Part shown: positions 32,023 through 44,614 of the stretch, in pieces
Position numbering within the stretch: position 1 is the first letter of the stretch
Layout: every line of letters starts with the position of its first letter
Source of the DNA: Fragilaria radians
Taxonomy: Eukaryota; Bacillariophyta; Fragilariophyceae; Fragilariales; Fragilariaceae
Assembly (NCBI GenBank): GCA_900642245.1
Contig: CAAAJI010000227.1
Coordinates: 1-64,000, forward strand
DNA: 64,000 nt
Direction: 5' to 3'
Notes under the pieces: model-generated
What the model saw: only the letters and a program-made list of their open reading frames with translations
The model's database searches: none
Told to the model about the DNA's origin: nothing
Translations under genes and position numbers: made by a program

Positions 32023-32042
32023 NNNNNNNNNNNNNNNNNNNN
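32023..32042. other. Assembly gap (20 N)
   Basis: Exactly 20 N join the STT3 fragment to the middle of the RRxS gene. The fixed length suggests a default spacer rather than a measured distance. Confidence 0.98.
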
Positions 32043-33317
32043 GCTTTAGAGTTTGACATGTCTAAGCAAGATTTTGATCGAGTCGAAAATGGCGATAGCA
32101 ATACGCCACCTAATGCACGAAAGTTTCAAGAAGTCATTCGAAAGCAATCGTTAACTCCAAGCGAATCCACTACACCCTATAAAGTTCAAGCGAAGAGCTC
32201 AAAAATTGATGCTTTCAACATCCCTTCCAAATATTCTGGGCATTTTGATAGCATCACAGCATGGATGCCAAATGCAGGAGATAGCCCAACATCCTCGACG
32301 TCAAAGGCCATAAAATCAGACGAGAAATATCGGGAAAATGTGGAAGGGGACAAAAGTCAGCTTAGGAACCAGTCTCGTGGCACCCGACCAATATCACCCT
32401 TGAAGCCTAGTTCCATGGATTCCAATAATACTTCAAGCCGTCAAGCAATCCGACGATCATCATTGAAAAGTGGAAGATCGGTTCACAACCGAGATACATT
32501 ATCTCAGGAATGTAATGGTGATGATAAATACTCACTCACCAAACTATCGAACTCATTAAAGGAAGCAATATTTTCAAACCAAATTCCTGAATCCATTGAT
32601 GATACTCGTGCAGCTATCAGTCCGTTGAGACGATTGTCAATGAAAGGTGCTTACTCAATTCCAAATGGAGATTTATCAAGGCATGGACGGTCTTTGGAGG
32701 ATGATACATTTTCAAAGGATTTTTATGCTTTTAAAACAGCACCACCACCACAATTTCAACAAGACTCATCTCTTAATCCTGTTTCGAATCACGAGAAACC
32801 TGCAATCAATCGGTTAACCCGACGATTATCAATGAATAGTATTCGAACAAATTCACCAGATCATGATGCGCCGCATGTTGAAAACTTGGATCCTGATAAC
32901 GTAGCTACAGAATTGATCGCAGGAAAATCTGTCTCAAATCATAACAAGCTTACGTATACAGCGCAACCGCGACGACGTCGAAGTTTTATGGGAGGTTTCT
33001 CATTTCGGCGTGAATTGACATCAACACCTAAAGCAATATCAAATATTGAAATGAAACCAGCATTACGTCCCATGGACAAAGATCAGTTATCTGGAAGCTT
33101 GAAAGGTCCATTATTGAAAATTCACGAGACCAGTAGTAATCATGTACAGTCAGGAGGAGGAGTCAACCTAATGCGACGGAATTCCCTGGACATGGGATGT
33201 TTGAATCGAGATGTCAAAGGGACTCCAAGAAAATCTCAAATCATCTCGTGCTTACAGTTCAATTCATCTGGAGAAGCCATCATGACCTCTTTCCAATGCG
33301 CCGATTTCTCTTACTGA
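32043..33317 (+). CDS. RRxS protein, copy B, 3' part only
   Basis: Begins at the contig edge with the codon matching residue 239 of copy A and runs to the same C-terminal end. The motifs at S274, S374, S433, S497, S548 and S615 are all kept. Copy B has a short in-frame insertion near residue 340 (GDKSQ in place of H) and scattered substitutions. An open frame joining this to the STT3 fragment across the gap is not a real protein. Confidence 0.75.
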   Translation, partial: ALEFDMSKQDFDRVENGDSNTPPNARKFQEVIRKQSLTPSESTTPYKVQAKSSKIDAFNIPSKYSGHFDSITAWMPNAGDSPTSSTSKAIKSDEKYRENVEGDKSQLRNQSRGTRPISPLKPSSMDSNNTSSRQAIRRSSLKSGRSVHNRDTLSQECNGDDKYSLTKLSNSLKEAIFSNQIPESIDDTRAAISPLRRLSMKGAYSIPNGDLSRHGRSLEDDTFSKDFYAFKTAPPPQFQQDSSLNPVSNHEKPAINRLTRRLSMNSIRTNSPDHDAPHVENLDPDNVATELIAGKSVSNHNKLTYTAQPRRRRSFMGGFSFRRELTSTPKAISNIEMKPALRPMDKDQLSGSLKGPLLKIHETSSNHVQSGGGVNLMRRNSLDMGCLNRDVKGTPRKSQIISCLQFNSSGEAIMTSFQCADFSY

Positions 33318-33467
33318 TCTCATGGTAGATTGAGAAGAATCAGTTGTCTTATTACACATAGACATGATCAACACAATGACAAGAGACACAGTCGTAGCTA
33401 ATACGACCAAACAAAGTCACTAATCATTAATTTCATAATTTAATATTTATATCTTTCTTACAACAGT

Positions 33468-34061
33468 CTAAGCACATGGTGGTATACTGAGTCGTAGCCG
33501 TAAACCCTCTTGTGATCTCCTCTTGACTAGATTTATATCCTCTATTCTTGATTTTTGTTCTTCCTCGATTATATTGGTAGCTTCCTCTTCTACACAAGTC
33601 ATACTGAATCGGTAATCGTTAATCTCTAATCCAGGTGACTCTTCTAGTGACGACACTTTCTTCACCAATTTCTGAATTACTTGATGGCTGCCACAGCCTG
33701 TCCTAGCATTTTTCCTCATTTCCGATTGCAAATTACGAAACATTTCATCATCGTGAACAAGTCTTACCACTCGTTGTTGATGATCGGAAAGTTCGTTCAT
33801 CTTTGATTCTTCAGTGCTTAAAATTAATCGATTCCTTTCATTGAGAGAATCGTCTTTTACTCGGTCCTTCGTAGTAGTATTCAAGAAGTTCACTTGGCTT
33901 GATTGTTCTCTGGTCTTTGTCATCATTGTCAATCCACGGGAAATCGTGGTTAGACATCTGTTCACTCCAACTTGCAGTTCCTCCCGTGAGGTGATGACGC
34001 ATTTCTGTCGCCTAGCTCTGAATGGCTCGAGCAAATCGCCGTTGCTTGAAACGTTTGGCAT
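33468..34061 (-). CDS. Unknown 197-residue protein, copy B
   Basis: Same length and frame as copy A, starting at the conserved ATG (34059-34061, MPNVSS). About 7 residues differ, spread along the protein, including S-N at position 3 and Q-I near the C-terminus. Convergent with the RRxS gene as in A. Confidence 0.7.
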   Translation of the reverse strand: MPNVSSNGDLLEPFRARRQKCVITSREELQVGVNRCLTTISRGLTMMTKTREQSSQVNFLNTTTKDRVKDDSLNERNRLILSTEESKMNELSDHQQRVVRLVHDDEMFRNLQSEMRKNARTGCGSHQVIQKLVKKVSSLEESPGLEINDYRFSMTCVEEEATNIIEEEQKSRIEDINLVKRRSQEGLRLRLSIPPCA

Positions 34062-36002
34062 CGAAAAAGAAAATGGGTTTGAGTATTTGAGGGGATTGCA
34101 AAATTAACAAGGAAGTCACGAATTCAATTCACTCGAATTAGCGTCCATTTTGTTCAGATGCCTGGGAAAAGAACTTTCCGAACTTGAATCATTGCTATAT
34201 TTTTAATGCAAGTTTATTATGGTTTATTTCTGCGCGACAACATGAAGAATAAGGTGGACATTTTTAAACGGCTCTTAATTTCTTCCCTTTCTTGAGGTCA
34301 TGTTGCAATCCCGCTTTTGTTGGGGGGATGAAAGTCGAAGTTGTCCTTGCATACCTTTAGTTTTCAATGGTACATATATTTTCTGTGACTTCTTTGAATT
34401 ATTTAAGGTTTATCTTCAAGTGCAGGAACAACAACCAAAATAGTAGAGACAACTCTATTAGACTGTCACTTACAATCACTTTGATCAATCACTTCATGAC
34501 CAAGATAAGGAGACCATAGAGACGTCAGAGCATTCAAAAAGGTGTTAACGATGCAAGGGAAGAAGAAAATTCTGAAATAAATTTTGAGTGCAATGAAATT
34601 CAATGAGTCGTTTCCCACTTAAATTGCTCCAATTCCCCAAAAGTGAAGCGCAAAAACGAGATTGAAAGCCGTAATTTGAGACTGATTGTTTTCACATGCA
34701 TTGTGCTGGATATAGTGAAGATTATGATGGTTGCCTATAGCGAATGAATTGAGAAATTATCTACAATTTATTACCACAAATTGAATGTTTTGTAGGGATA
34801 TATAAGTGTTGTACACTAAGGTGACTTTTTCCGATTTCATTTGCTTATCAATTATTTTAGTATCCTAGCCAATGCTTCATTACCGGCAGCAAATCAATCC
34901 TACTGAAACTTCAAGGTGCCATGTGTTTTTGCTTTATCAAGACAGCATTTCAGTCCCATAGCAACGCGAAAACATTAGGCAGGTTATCTAAGGCTGAATT
35001 ACCTTTACTGCAGCCTTCATTACTGACCTTAAAGTGTCTATGAAAAGCTTGTTAAGGATTTTGCACTCAAGCCTTTTTCCAATCTTCGTTCTCAGATGTT
35101 ATCCAATCCATCCAATCAAAGGTGATCTTTGCTTCTCTGGACTCAAACAATAATTAAGACCCTGTTGAATGGGTTTTGTATACCCCCTTCTACAAATTTC
35201 TGTCCTAGGACATATGTAAATTCTTGTCTGACCTCTGTTATTGCAGTCCCATCTTCTGGATTAGAATGTAAGTAGCAGCATCTGCGCGCAAAATTATTTG
35301 TACTGCTTATTCTAACAAAGTGTTTTTACAAGATCCTTAACTTATGTAAATATCTTCAATGCCAAATTCGATTTAGGTATGATTTTTGATAGTATGTTAA
35401 ACAAACCTGAACAAAAGAATCAATTCCTATTTTTACAGATTGGAATTGATTAATTCCATCTTTAATTTTTAATTCAATTACTGGTAAATCACACTTGGCA
35501 ATATATCAGCTGGATCATCTGAATGCAAGCATTCCATATTGCCGATGTATATCATTGATTGTAAAAGTATATATTTCATATGATTGTATGAAAGTTTTAA
35601 AACAACTATAAAACTCCCATCAGCACCAAGAAAAGGAAAGCTGCTATTCAAAAGTTGCATATACTCAACATGGCTCACTCACCTCGAGCTGTTCATTCTT
35701 GTGGTAAGAATGTTGCCTTCAATTTGGAACACCCAGTAAAGACAGCATAGACAATATATTATGCGGGACATTTTGGACGTCTCCTTGGAAAAAAGTTGCC
35801 CTCTTTAAATACAGAAAGTCAGGGAAGTCATCCTGCTTACGCTCCTGATTTTATTTAAGAAAATGTATCATCTTCCTTTCGGACCGGCATTAAAGATGAC
35901 CACGGTCTCTGATCGTGCATCAACCAAAGGTCATTATGACCTAGGACGAACGAAAGGAAATATTATAAATCCGAAAAGAAAGAGATCAAGAGAAATCTAA
36001 AA
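34062..36002. other. Intergenic region, copy B
   Basis: No gene recognised. Shorter than in A by about 1.0 kb, because two A-specific stretches are missing; the segment between them is present in reverse orientation. Confidence 0.45.
34985..35621 (-). other. Segment inverted relative to copy A
   Basis: Reverse complement of 14298-14919, for example GGTGATCTTTGCTTCTCTGG here against CCAGAGAAGCAAAGATCACC there. It is bounded at the left by GCGAAAACAT and at the right by a segment matching A at about 15105. Confidence 0.8.
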
Positions 36003-36314
36003 ATGAATGAAAATAAAGTTCAATTTTCAAGGTATACAAGCGTGCATGAAGTCGAACGAGTTGATGAATCTTGGTATCACGAGCTGTTCTACCAAAATGC
36101 AGATCTAGAGCGCTTTCAAACTGACGAGAAGCAAAGATGGGAGCGTGCATACGCAAAACGCCTGAAAAAGTTGGCTGCAAAGAATGGACAAGGAGCAGAT
36201 GTTACGAACGCATCTAGCATTCAAGAAAACTGCAAGAAGGTTGATATATTCACCGATGAGTTAGGCAAGGTGAACAATAAAAAAAACTTGGGGACTGTAT
36301 CAAGAAATGAATAA
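36003..36314 (+). CDS. Small VxF-YY family protein, paralogue 4, copy B
   Basis: 103 residues, same length as copy A, with 14 substitutions and no indel. The KVQF and LFYQNAD core is unchanged; changes concentrate after residue 60 (for example ISTNDLGQM in A against IFTDELGKV here). The pattern suggests a constrained core and a loosely constrained tail. Confidence 0.72.
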   Translation: MNENKVQFSRYTSVHEVERVDESWYHELFYQNADLERFQTDEKQRWERAYAKRLKKLAAKNGQGADVTNASSIQENCKKVDIFTDELGKVNNKKNLGTVSRNE

Positions 36315-39268
36315 AAGGAAATGCGATGTACGATTTGCTCTAAAGTTTGCGCGTTAGACGTCGCGTCATTTTGTTGAATTGAAATTTTAGTCAGATTCGT
36401 AAATATATGAAGTGTCAACGACTTGTACATAAAAGAAATAAAAGGTTTCTAATGATTCACTTACATTATTAGGTAAACCTGCTCTATCATCCTTTGTAAG
36501 TATTGGCTACTGACTTCGGATATAAATGTTGCTCGCTCGGGAATCGTAAGCTTCCTTGAAAGGGTTACCTCAAGCTTTAGGTTTGAATCATGAGAGGACA
36601 AGAAACCTTTAGTTTGTTTCAAAGTGGATTTCCACCGATCATAATCGCAGAATCATCATTTATTCAGGCATATATATTGGGGTCATCTCATCCATCGATA
36701 TTTGTTTGCGAATCAAGGGTAAGTTAGCTTAACAACTTAATTTCTCATTTTCATTCGCAAGGTGGGTAAGAAAGCAAGGAATACAGATTACTAGTCGTCA
36801 GCCTGTTGGACTGGATAGTAGTAGCCCACCCAGGCACTGCAAATAATAATTTTTTTTTAAAGAGACTACCGGTAGTAGTTGGTGCTTCCTCCACAGAGTT
36901 AAATATGTACAAAAGAGAACACATCTTGGAATTTTAAATTTCCAGCAATAATTATGACAAAGATTTTTATGACTGTTATTTGTGAACCTAGAATTTGCAG
37001 ATCATACAATCATGACACAATAATTAAGTTTTACTACTTGACCTAACATATAATTGATATCTACAGTTGCATTCGACATCACAGAACTTAAACTAAATTA
37101 TACCATTGATTTAGCATTGGTATTAGGAAGGTGTAAAGGAAGTAATTTCATTTATTTACTAATAAAACTATGATTTAAAGACATATTTTAGCGGTGCTGC
37201 TGTTATTGAGACATCAAAGATTGTTGGTGAAAAAATTAAAATCAAGCTGTTGGTGCAAAGTCAATATTGTTGTTTTGATAACTTTATAAAATGAATTCTT
37301 TACTTGTTTGACAGCTTAAAAGTGAGACAAATGAAGGATTAATACAATAAGAATCATCCTTTAGCTATATTTGATCCATATGATTAATGCCTTTTAAGTC
37401 GGTTATAATTAGACTTAAGATTAAGAAGCACAAAAGGTTGTTTTCCTCAATTTAAAGGAATAGTGCTATTTATTTTTTCATTGTTTTGAAGGAATATCAT
37501 CTATTTGCAGAATAATTTTGCAATTAGATCTATCCACATTTCAGTAGCATTTGAATAACAATTGCGTTAAATATTCTACAGCTACAACTGAAAGTCTCGA
37601 CAACATTCTAGTTTATAATTCTGGATGAAAGTAGGATGGAATTATCATTTTACTACCCAATATTTAAGTCAGGTACCGTTTGAATTAGCTATATCCCTAT
37701 TGATTTTAATCGCTCAAACTGTAAACTCTGTACTCGTACTCCATCACTTTCTCGATTATTACTGTGCACCCGCCAGATCGGATGTTAAACTTTTTTAGTA
37801 GTGTAGATGTTTTATATACCTTCTCTTGAAGATTTTGATCTTGCTTGAGCCTTTCGCCCCAAATGATTAGCCAAGTCCCTGCAACCGTTTATCAGGGTAA
37901 GTTGGTTTGTCAATACAGACAAGTTGGATGTCAATAAGGATGAAATAAAGTATCCCTTCAACTCAATTAATCTTAGAAAGTTGGATTCGAAATTAAGGCT
38001 TTCAATAGATCATTTATTTGTGCTGTTTATTTAGATCCAGGACTGGATTAGATAAATTTACTTCCATTTATAAGTAACAGTTAACATCACCAAGTCCTTT
38101 CTAATTTGTAATGAAATCCAAAGTATTGAATGATAATCATTCTCTATAAGTGTAATGATTCATGGATCAAACACTTTCTTTAGTTTAGATGTCTTCAACA
38201 AAACAAATCTAGCTAAGAAAAATGGTTAATCCAGTGTTTTCAAAAAAATCTAGCTTCCGCGCTGTCCTTTAGGTATTGTGTGAACGCTTACATACCTGAT
38301 TCGATAGGCACTATATACTTCTAGAAACAGTTTCCGACATAAGATTCAAGAAGAACTTAATGTCAGCTTAAGAAGACAACTAATTCCTAGCGAATATCGC
38401 TTTGTCACTGTATCGTCTATTGAATTTACACGCATAATAGTCTTAATTCTATACGCTTTGGAAACATGTGACATTTAGACAATTAGATTAGAAATTCCAG
38501 AAAACACAAAACATGAATTTATTTCTCCGGATTTTCAGCCTAATGTTTCAGCAACTCTTAACTTCAAGCTGGGTGATTTGGAAGGCAATATTTGGGCAAA
38601 GTGTACTTGACTTACTTCGGTCATAAATTGGAAAAACACTTGGCCCACCATCTTCTAAACAACTTTTATTCTCCCTTTATCCGGGCATGCTTCCTTTTTT
38701 GTCTCAAAAATAATTTTTCTTTAACGCAAAGTGATTGGTTTCTTCATGTTATCAAACTGTTGCAATCGTTTTATCTTTCCTAGTTTTGGAAGTTCATTGA
38801 GGAAACAATCTGAAACAATATCCTTTTTAATCTACCTTTCTTCGATTTTCTTATTTTTTAGGTTATGGTTTCAATATTATGACTTTCACTGTTTCTGTTC
38901 TTCTAGTTGAACATTTGGACCAGCTGCTCAATTTTTTTCCACATTATACTTGATTGACCTGTGATATTCGAATCCTAGGAACCTTTGAATTTGTTTTTGG
39001 TCTATTATTGAGTCGTTTTGTGTAGTATCAAGTTTCGGTACAATTTCTTCGCACAATACTTTGGAATACCATTAAACACACTTTCCACTCACAAAACAGT
39101 ATTTAGTCATCACTAAATTTATCTGATGAAGTATTATTTATTATCATCAAAATAGCATTTTTCACTGGTTACAATAACACCAATATGTATGTGCTCAGGA
39201 ATTGTACATAGGCGGTTAAAGGTGTAGTAGGATAATAGCACTAATTCCGTTTGTCCATGCCAAGTACA
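36315..39268. other. Intergenic region, copy B
   Basis: No gene recognised. About 36862-37800 is specific to B and starts near a perfect palindrome ACTACCGGTAGT (36865-36876). 37800-38580 aligns with A around 16541-17340. 38590-39250 has no clear match in A. Confidence 0.45.
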
Positions 39269-39570
39269 GTCTGTCCTTCTGCAGAGTATGTGTCGTTACA
39301 CACAGAAAACCTTCAGAACATCATCGTGAGTCAGTGATGTGAGACGACAATGCAGATGTGACGCAAAAAAATATTTTTTTTGATTGGTTAATTCTAATTC
39401 ATCGGCAGTTGAAGTACGTATCCTCGACATTCTGACCACGGATTGGGAGAAAAGAAGCTTGGCAGCAGGAGATTTTTTTCACCTCTTCCTCACCGTCACA
39501 CAGTTTGATCCAAACTGTGCTTCCCAACGCATCCAACTAGTTGATCGAGAATATCAACTTTTTTGAATCC
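39269..39570 (+). promoter_or_regulatory. Conserved upstream region of the desaturase, copy B
   Basis: Counterpart of 18622-18949, with the inverted CCAAT box in TGATTGGTTA at 39381-39390 and the same CATCATCGTGAGTCAGTGAT stretch. Confidence 0.45.
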
Positions 39571-41286
39571 ATGAAGCTTAGTGTTGCGATTACGTTGTTG
39601 ACGTCCAGTCATGCATTTTATTTGCCTCATTCTATGTCATCATCATTGTCAAAAGTGCATGCCACATCAATGGATCCTAGTTCAATGATGAATACCGGCG
39701 TCGGTGGTTCTGTTGCCCCTTCTGGTTGGGAGTGTGATGAAGAAGCCAATTGTGTGGAAGTTCCTGCTTGCGATGACAAAGTCTGTCGAACTAGTTTGGA
39801 TGTACGTATTCATGGAAAATGGTACGACTTGAGTGGTAAGTCTCAATAATCATTGCATCCTTAAGTATTAAAGTACGCCGTGATTCATTCTCTTTTGAAT
39901 TTCCAATCACCCTGGGGGCAACTTATTATTTCTTTCCAAGGATGGCGTAAGGCCCATCCTGCCGGTGAGCATTGGATTGATTATTATGATGGTAGAGACG
40001 CAACAGAAGTAATGGATGCCTTTCATTCTGAGAAGGCTAGGAAGATGTATCAACGATTACCAAAGTCGAAATTCGCCGAACAATTGGAGACAACAACTCC
40101 AGCAGATTCATCGACACAAATTGCCTTTCGCAATCTACGGACGGAATTGGAGGCGGAGGGTTGGTGGCAGCGTGATATTGTTCATGAATCGAAATTATTG
40201 GCTATTTGGGCATCGTTGGTAATTTCGGCAGCTGTCACAGCACACACCGTGCCACCCCTATCCACTGTCTTGCTAGGTCTTGCCATGACGAATGCTGGTT
40301 GGTTGGGTCATGACTACATCCATGGAGTGGATGAATTTTGTACCAAACTTCGTTTGTTCTGTCCCGCTGCAGCGGGACTGGCACCCACCTGGTGGTCTGA
40401 CAAACACAACAAGCATCATGCACTAAGTAAGTTCTTGAGAGAAGTCATTGTCGTTTTTAGGTTGCAGAGTTCCAAGTTTTTCCATCCTTATCCTTTATCG
40501 TGATTCTTGCTTCTGTGATTCCTTCCTTGAAAACGACTCTCGTTATACTCACACTATCATGGAAATTTAGCCAATGAAAAGGGTGTCGATGAAGATATTG
40601 CGACAGATCCATTTATTTACCAATGGGCTCCAGACCCTTCTGAAGACTCACCACTTCGCCGATTTCAACATTTATACTTCTTTGTTCCCTTTTCCTTTAT
40701 GTTTGCCTTGTGGAGGTTTGACACTATGAAAGTAGCAATTGAAGCAGTTGAAAAAAAGAGAAGCGATGCTAAGCCCGAATTGATTGCCTTACTTGGACAT
40801 TACTTCGTTCTGCTTTCTGTATTCCCCATTTCAGTTTGGCTCCCTGCAATTTTCTTGTCAGGTCTTATTAGTGCACTCATTGTTACTCCCACACATCAGT
40901 CTGAAGAAATGTTTGATGAATTTCAATCTGATTGGGTCACAGCTCAATTTGCATCGACACGGAATGCCGTCATGACAAATCCATTTTCGGAATGGCTTTG
41001 GGGAGGGATGCAATATCAATTAGAGCACCACTTATTTCCATCGATGCCACGATCCAAGTATCCACAACTACGAGAGCGTTTGATGCAATTTGCCACGGAG
41101 AATAACATACCAGGAGGATACCGTGAAACTGGTGAATTTGAAATTTTAAGGATGAATTGGGAACTCTACAAAAAGGTAGCCGAAGCTGACGCCGTCCCTG
41201 GAGCTACACCCACCAAGGGACGACCCAATCAACAGGCAGCCATAATGAATACCAACTCACCCGCAGCAGCAGTCAATGGGGTGTAA
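39571..41286 (+). CDS. Plastid-type cytochrome-b5 front-end fatty-acid desaturase, copy B
   Basis: Exons 39571-39835, 39941-40426 and 40571-41286 give 488 residues. It differs from copy A in the targeting region (SHA|FYLP, and three extra residues in GVGGSV) but keeps the four cysteines, both haem ligands and all histidine boxes. From M291 of copy A to the end (195 residues) the two proteins are identical, although synonymous changes are present. The upstream start at 39541 is a TTG and is not used here. Intron 1 has diverged, intron 2 has not. Confidence 0.88.
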
Positions 41287-44200
41287 GGAAGGAAAGACAG
41301 AGAAAAGAAAATAGATTTTGTTTTTAACCACTATATTGAATCTTTATTTTGAGTAAATCAATGTTCTCTCGGAGTGCTCTAGACTATTTCGAAATGTTTT
41401 TGAATACTAAGTCTAAAATGCATGAGCCTTGGGCTGGCTTCTATGAAATGTTTTTTTCCAATAGCAGCGTCACTTCCTTGTTTAGTATCAAAATCAAAAC
41501 AGTTTTGAAAGGAATCGTTTATACTCTATGCTTACGCATAAGGAAAGTCAGGAGCATGGAGAACTTCATTCCTCAAAGGCCTTCAAGCTCTGTAATTGTG
41601 TTCACTTTTCCTTTCACAGTCTGCCAGCTGCATTATCATTTCAATATCCAAAACAGATACAACCATTATTAAGTGCCTTTTTACCATAAAAGAAATCGAT
41701 ATACCAAAAAATATTTAATAAAACGTTGATGATTGTCTCTGCATGGATACAAATTCAAGTGTGTAACTGGGATGATTAATGAAATTGGTAGCATAAGGCA
41801 AGAATTTTGCGTTCAAGTGCATCAACCAAAAATTTAAGGAGAATCGAAGTAATCAAGAGTGACACGGAATGACGTCGGGACAGAGGAAATCAAACTAAAT
41901 GGATGAACTATGAACGACAAAGGCTGACTCAATAAATCAACCAAATTATGTGGGAGAGAACTAGTAACTAATCAATATAAACATAATTTGACAAGCGCAG
42001 CGTTTTATGCTTAATAATAGATTGTTAAAGTAAACTACCAGATCCCCCATAGACAAGTATGCTCCGGCTTTACTTTTAGAGTAGTCTTGTACAATTCTGC
42101 ATTAGCTGTGATACTGCCATACAATTTAATTTGACATTTTGCATCCAAATCTATGAAAGTCTTCATTGAGGACTTCTCTTTTGGATCATTGGCTTTTTTC
42201 AAATCCCCGTTCACGACAGTTATGTGAACTTTCTATTAACATTGATTCATTTCTCATTGTGATTGCCATTGGAATGCTCTCACATTGATTTTAGTGTTGG
42301 ACTTTTATGCTTTGAATATCCAAAAACTATTAGGAAATTCAATGTACCATCCTCCCAAAAATGAGGAAAAAATGCTTTCACTTTTGCGATTTCCTTTTGA
42401 AGGCGCAGGTAAGTAAGCCAAATCTTAAAGAATTTAGCTTACAATCACAATAGTGAGCAAACAGGAGCTAGAATCAATAGCCTTCCTTTTTATCCAATCA
42501 ACATTGACATACCTTTGAGTTAAGTTAGTTACGATAATACCTAACACTATAGGTTGTAAGCAATACAGTCTAACAATTCTAAAAAAGTTACTTAGGCCAA
42601 GAGATGTATGGGTGCACCGATACTGGAGAAGTCCAAAGTTATGGTTAGTACATAGTAAAATAGTAAATAATACTAGAATTAATATTCTTGTATTTACTCA
42701 TCTAAATCTAGGTTAAGATATATATAAAACAATTCTTTGTATACCTTCCACAAATTCAACAAGGACCTAGTCTTATATGAATTTAGTGATGTTTAATATT
42801 GCTTTTAAATGAAAAGAGCATTTAATATCTTTTCAGAACCGGCATATCAATACGGTAGGAATATGGAATAAATAAACTCCTAAGTAACAAGCAGGAATCT
42901 ATCAACATTCACGATTGATAAATCAAAGTCGTGAATCTAAGATCACGAAGCCTAAAGGCTAAGTGTTGAATCTAACTCCTAAGCTACAGTGACTACGTGG
43001 TCAAAGAAACGCGTTGCAAACGATTCATAAAAGATAAGAGTAACTTTTAGATCATTATTTACAATTTCGTATAAACTCCTAGAGCAGCTTAGAGCAAACA
43101 TTTTGAAGTGTCCACTTAAACATTTGATAAAGTAAAAATCATGAAAGAAAATAGAAGTAATACATATTTTTTTCATCAAGGATTTTTATGCACAAATTAC
43201 TTATCCGAAAGAGAAAATTGCGATAAGTTGTCATCATAAATGCAACTTAGTAAATTAAGATATTTAAGTAATATTTACTGATTATAATAGATCTGCGTAC
43301 CTGTTAATGATTAAAATGCTTCACGGAAAAGAAGTGTGACTCACATAGAAATTAATTGGGAACTAATGCATACTCAAAACTGGTTGGATATTGCCTAATT
43401 CAATTACCTGAGTAGATCTTATAAATTGAATAGATGTAGAATAAGTTATCCTTAAACACATAACAGTCGGCGGCAAAGACGCCTACAGGATCAGAAGTAA
43501 TGAGAGTTTTGAATTATTATGCTTAGAATCTTACCACATAGCGATTGCACCAATATTAATCCTTGAAGCTTGTAAAACCTTCAACGGATTGGTGTATTGA
43601 AAGGGTACACCTGTTTTTATCCAACTGCAAAGCAGACACTTAAACTTTATTCCTTATTTAGATGGCATGAAATTGACTTTTTTGTGTTACAGCTTTGCGT
43701 TACACAAAATCATAGTTTTAGAATACATTATTTTAACTTCAGTATTTGCTAATGGCAAAAGCACTCAGAAGCTCAAAGACTTGGTTTCTTCAAATATGTT
43801 GCATTGTTATTATTATCTTTTTGAATGATTAAAGTTCATGGTTTATCGCACGTCTTTTCATGATGATAACTTCTGAACGATGAACTATACTTGACGTCAA
43901 AGGAAGCAAAGCTGTTAGTTAAATAGTTTTTTGGGAGTCCAGCTGTACCCAATTGACAGTGCTTTATATCACTTTCGCAGTGTTATATATTTGTCTCGTA
44001 ATGAACTGCTAGATAAAAACATTCATAATTCAACAGAGTTGCTGGTAGTTTAGTTGCAATTTATAAACAGACCATCAATACCATTCATATCCTTTTCTTA
44101 TTTTAGCTGAAGGATGACGTTTCTAGATTTTTCAACATACAAATAGATATTTGGATGGGTAATTATAGGATTGATTTACTTTGCTTATACTTGCTTCCAA

Positions 44201-44326
44201 ACTTAGGAGTTTCGAGTATGCTAACGATTTCCAAATTGTAATTTGTAATTCAGAACGTTCGGTTTGTTTCAGAAAGTTCATCTAGCTTTTCTTATGGAAC
44301 GTATTGCCGAAAGAAAAATTAGTACC
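41287..44326. other. Intergenic region, copy B
   Basis: No gene recognised. 41938-43140 has no counterpart at the same place in A and includes repeat R1. The flanks align with 20659-21300 and 21310-22473 of A. Confidence 0.45.
42505..42941 (+). repeat. Dispersed repeat R1, copy B
   Basis: Same order of blocks as 17377-17794 (TGACATACC, CCTAACACTAT, GGAGAAGTCCAAAGTTA, TAGTACATAGTAAA, CAGGAATCTAT) but many substitutions. It lies downstream of the desaturase rather than upstream, so it is a separate insertion. Confidence 0.7.
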
Positions 44327-44614
44327 TCAAGCAGCTTTAGCCACCCCTTTTAACTTTAAATCTCGCTTCTGGGAAGATACTGGCTTTCTACTTAGCATAG
44401 ATGAGAATCTTTGGTACTGTCGTCTAAAGTTTCGCTCTGACTCTCCTGCTTTCGAAGCGAGGTTGATCTTGGACTGAAACATTTCCTCCTGAGCTCTCTC
44501 CATTCGAAATCGGTCGTAATCATCTGAATTGTAAAAGAGTATAGATTTATTTTCGACGCTAGGAGCCGGGTATGTATGTAGAGACGTAATAACACTTTCT
44601 GCAAACGAAACCAT
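44327..44614 (-). CDS. Small VxF-YY family protein, paralogue 5, copy B
   Basis: 95 residues from ATG at 44612-44614, with two differences from copy A (QSKI for QSKG, RFSS for RFSH). The frame runs upstream through LAKK to a GTGTGCAG, a possible acceptor, as in A. A start at 44635 would be a GTG and is not chosen. Confidence 0.68.
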   Translation of the reverse strand: MVSFAESVITSLHTYPAPSVENKSILFYNSDDYDRFRMERAQEEMFQSKINLASKAGESERNFRRQYQRFSSMLSRKPVSSQKRDLKLKGVAKAA

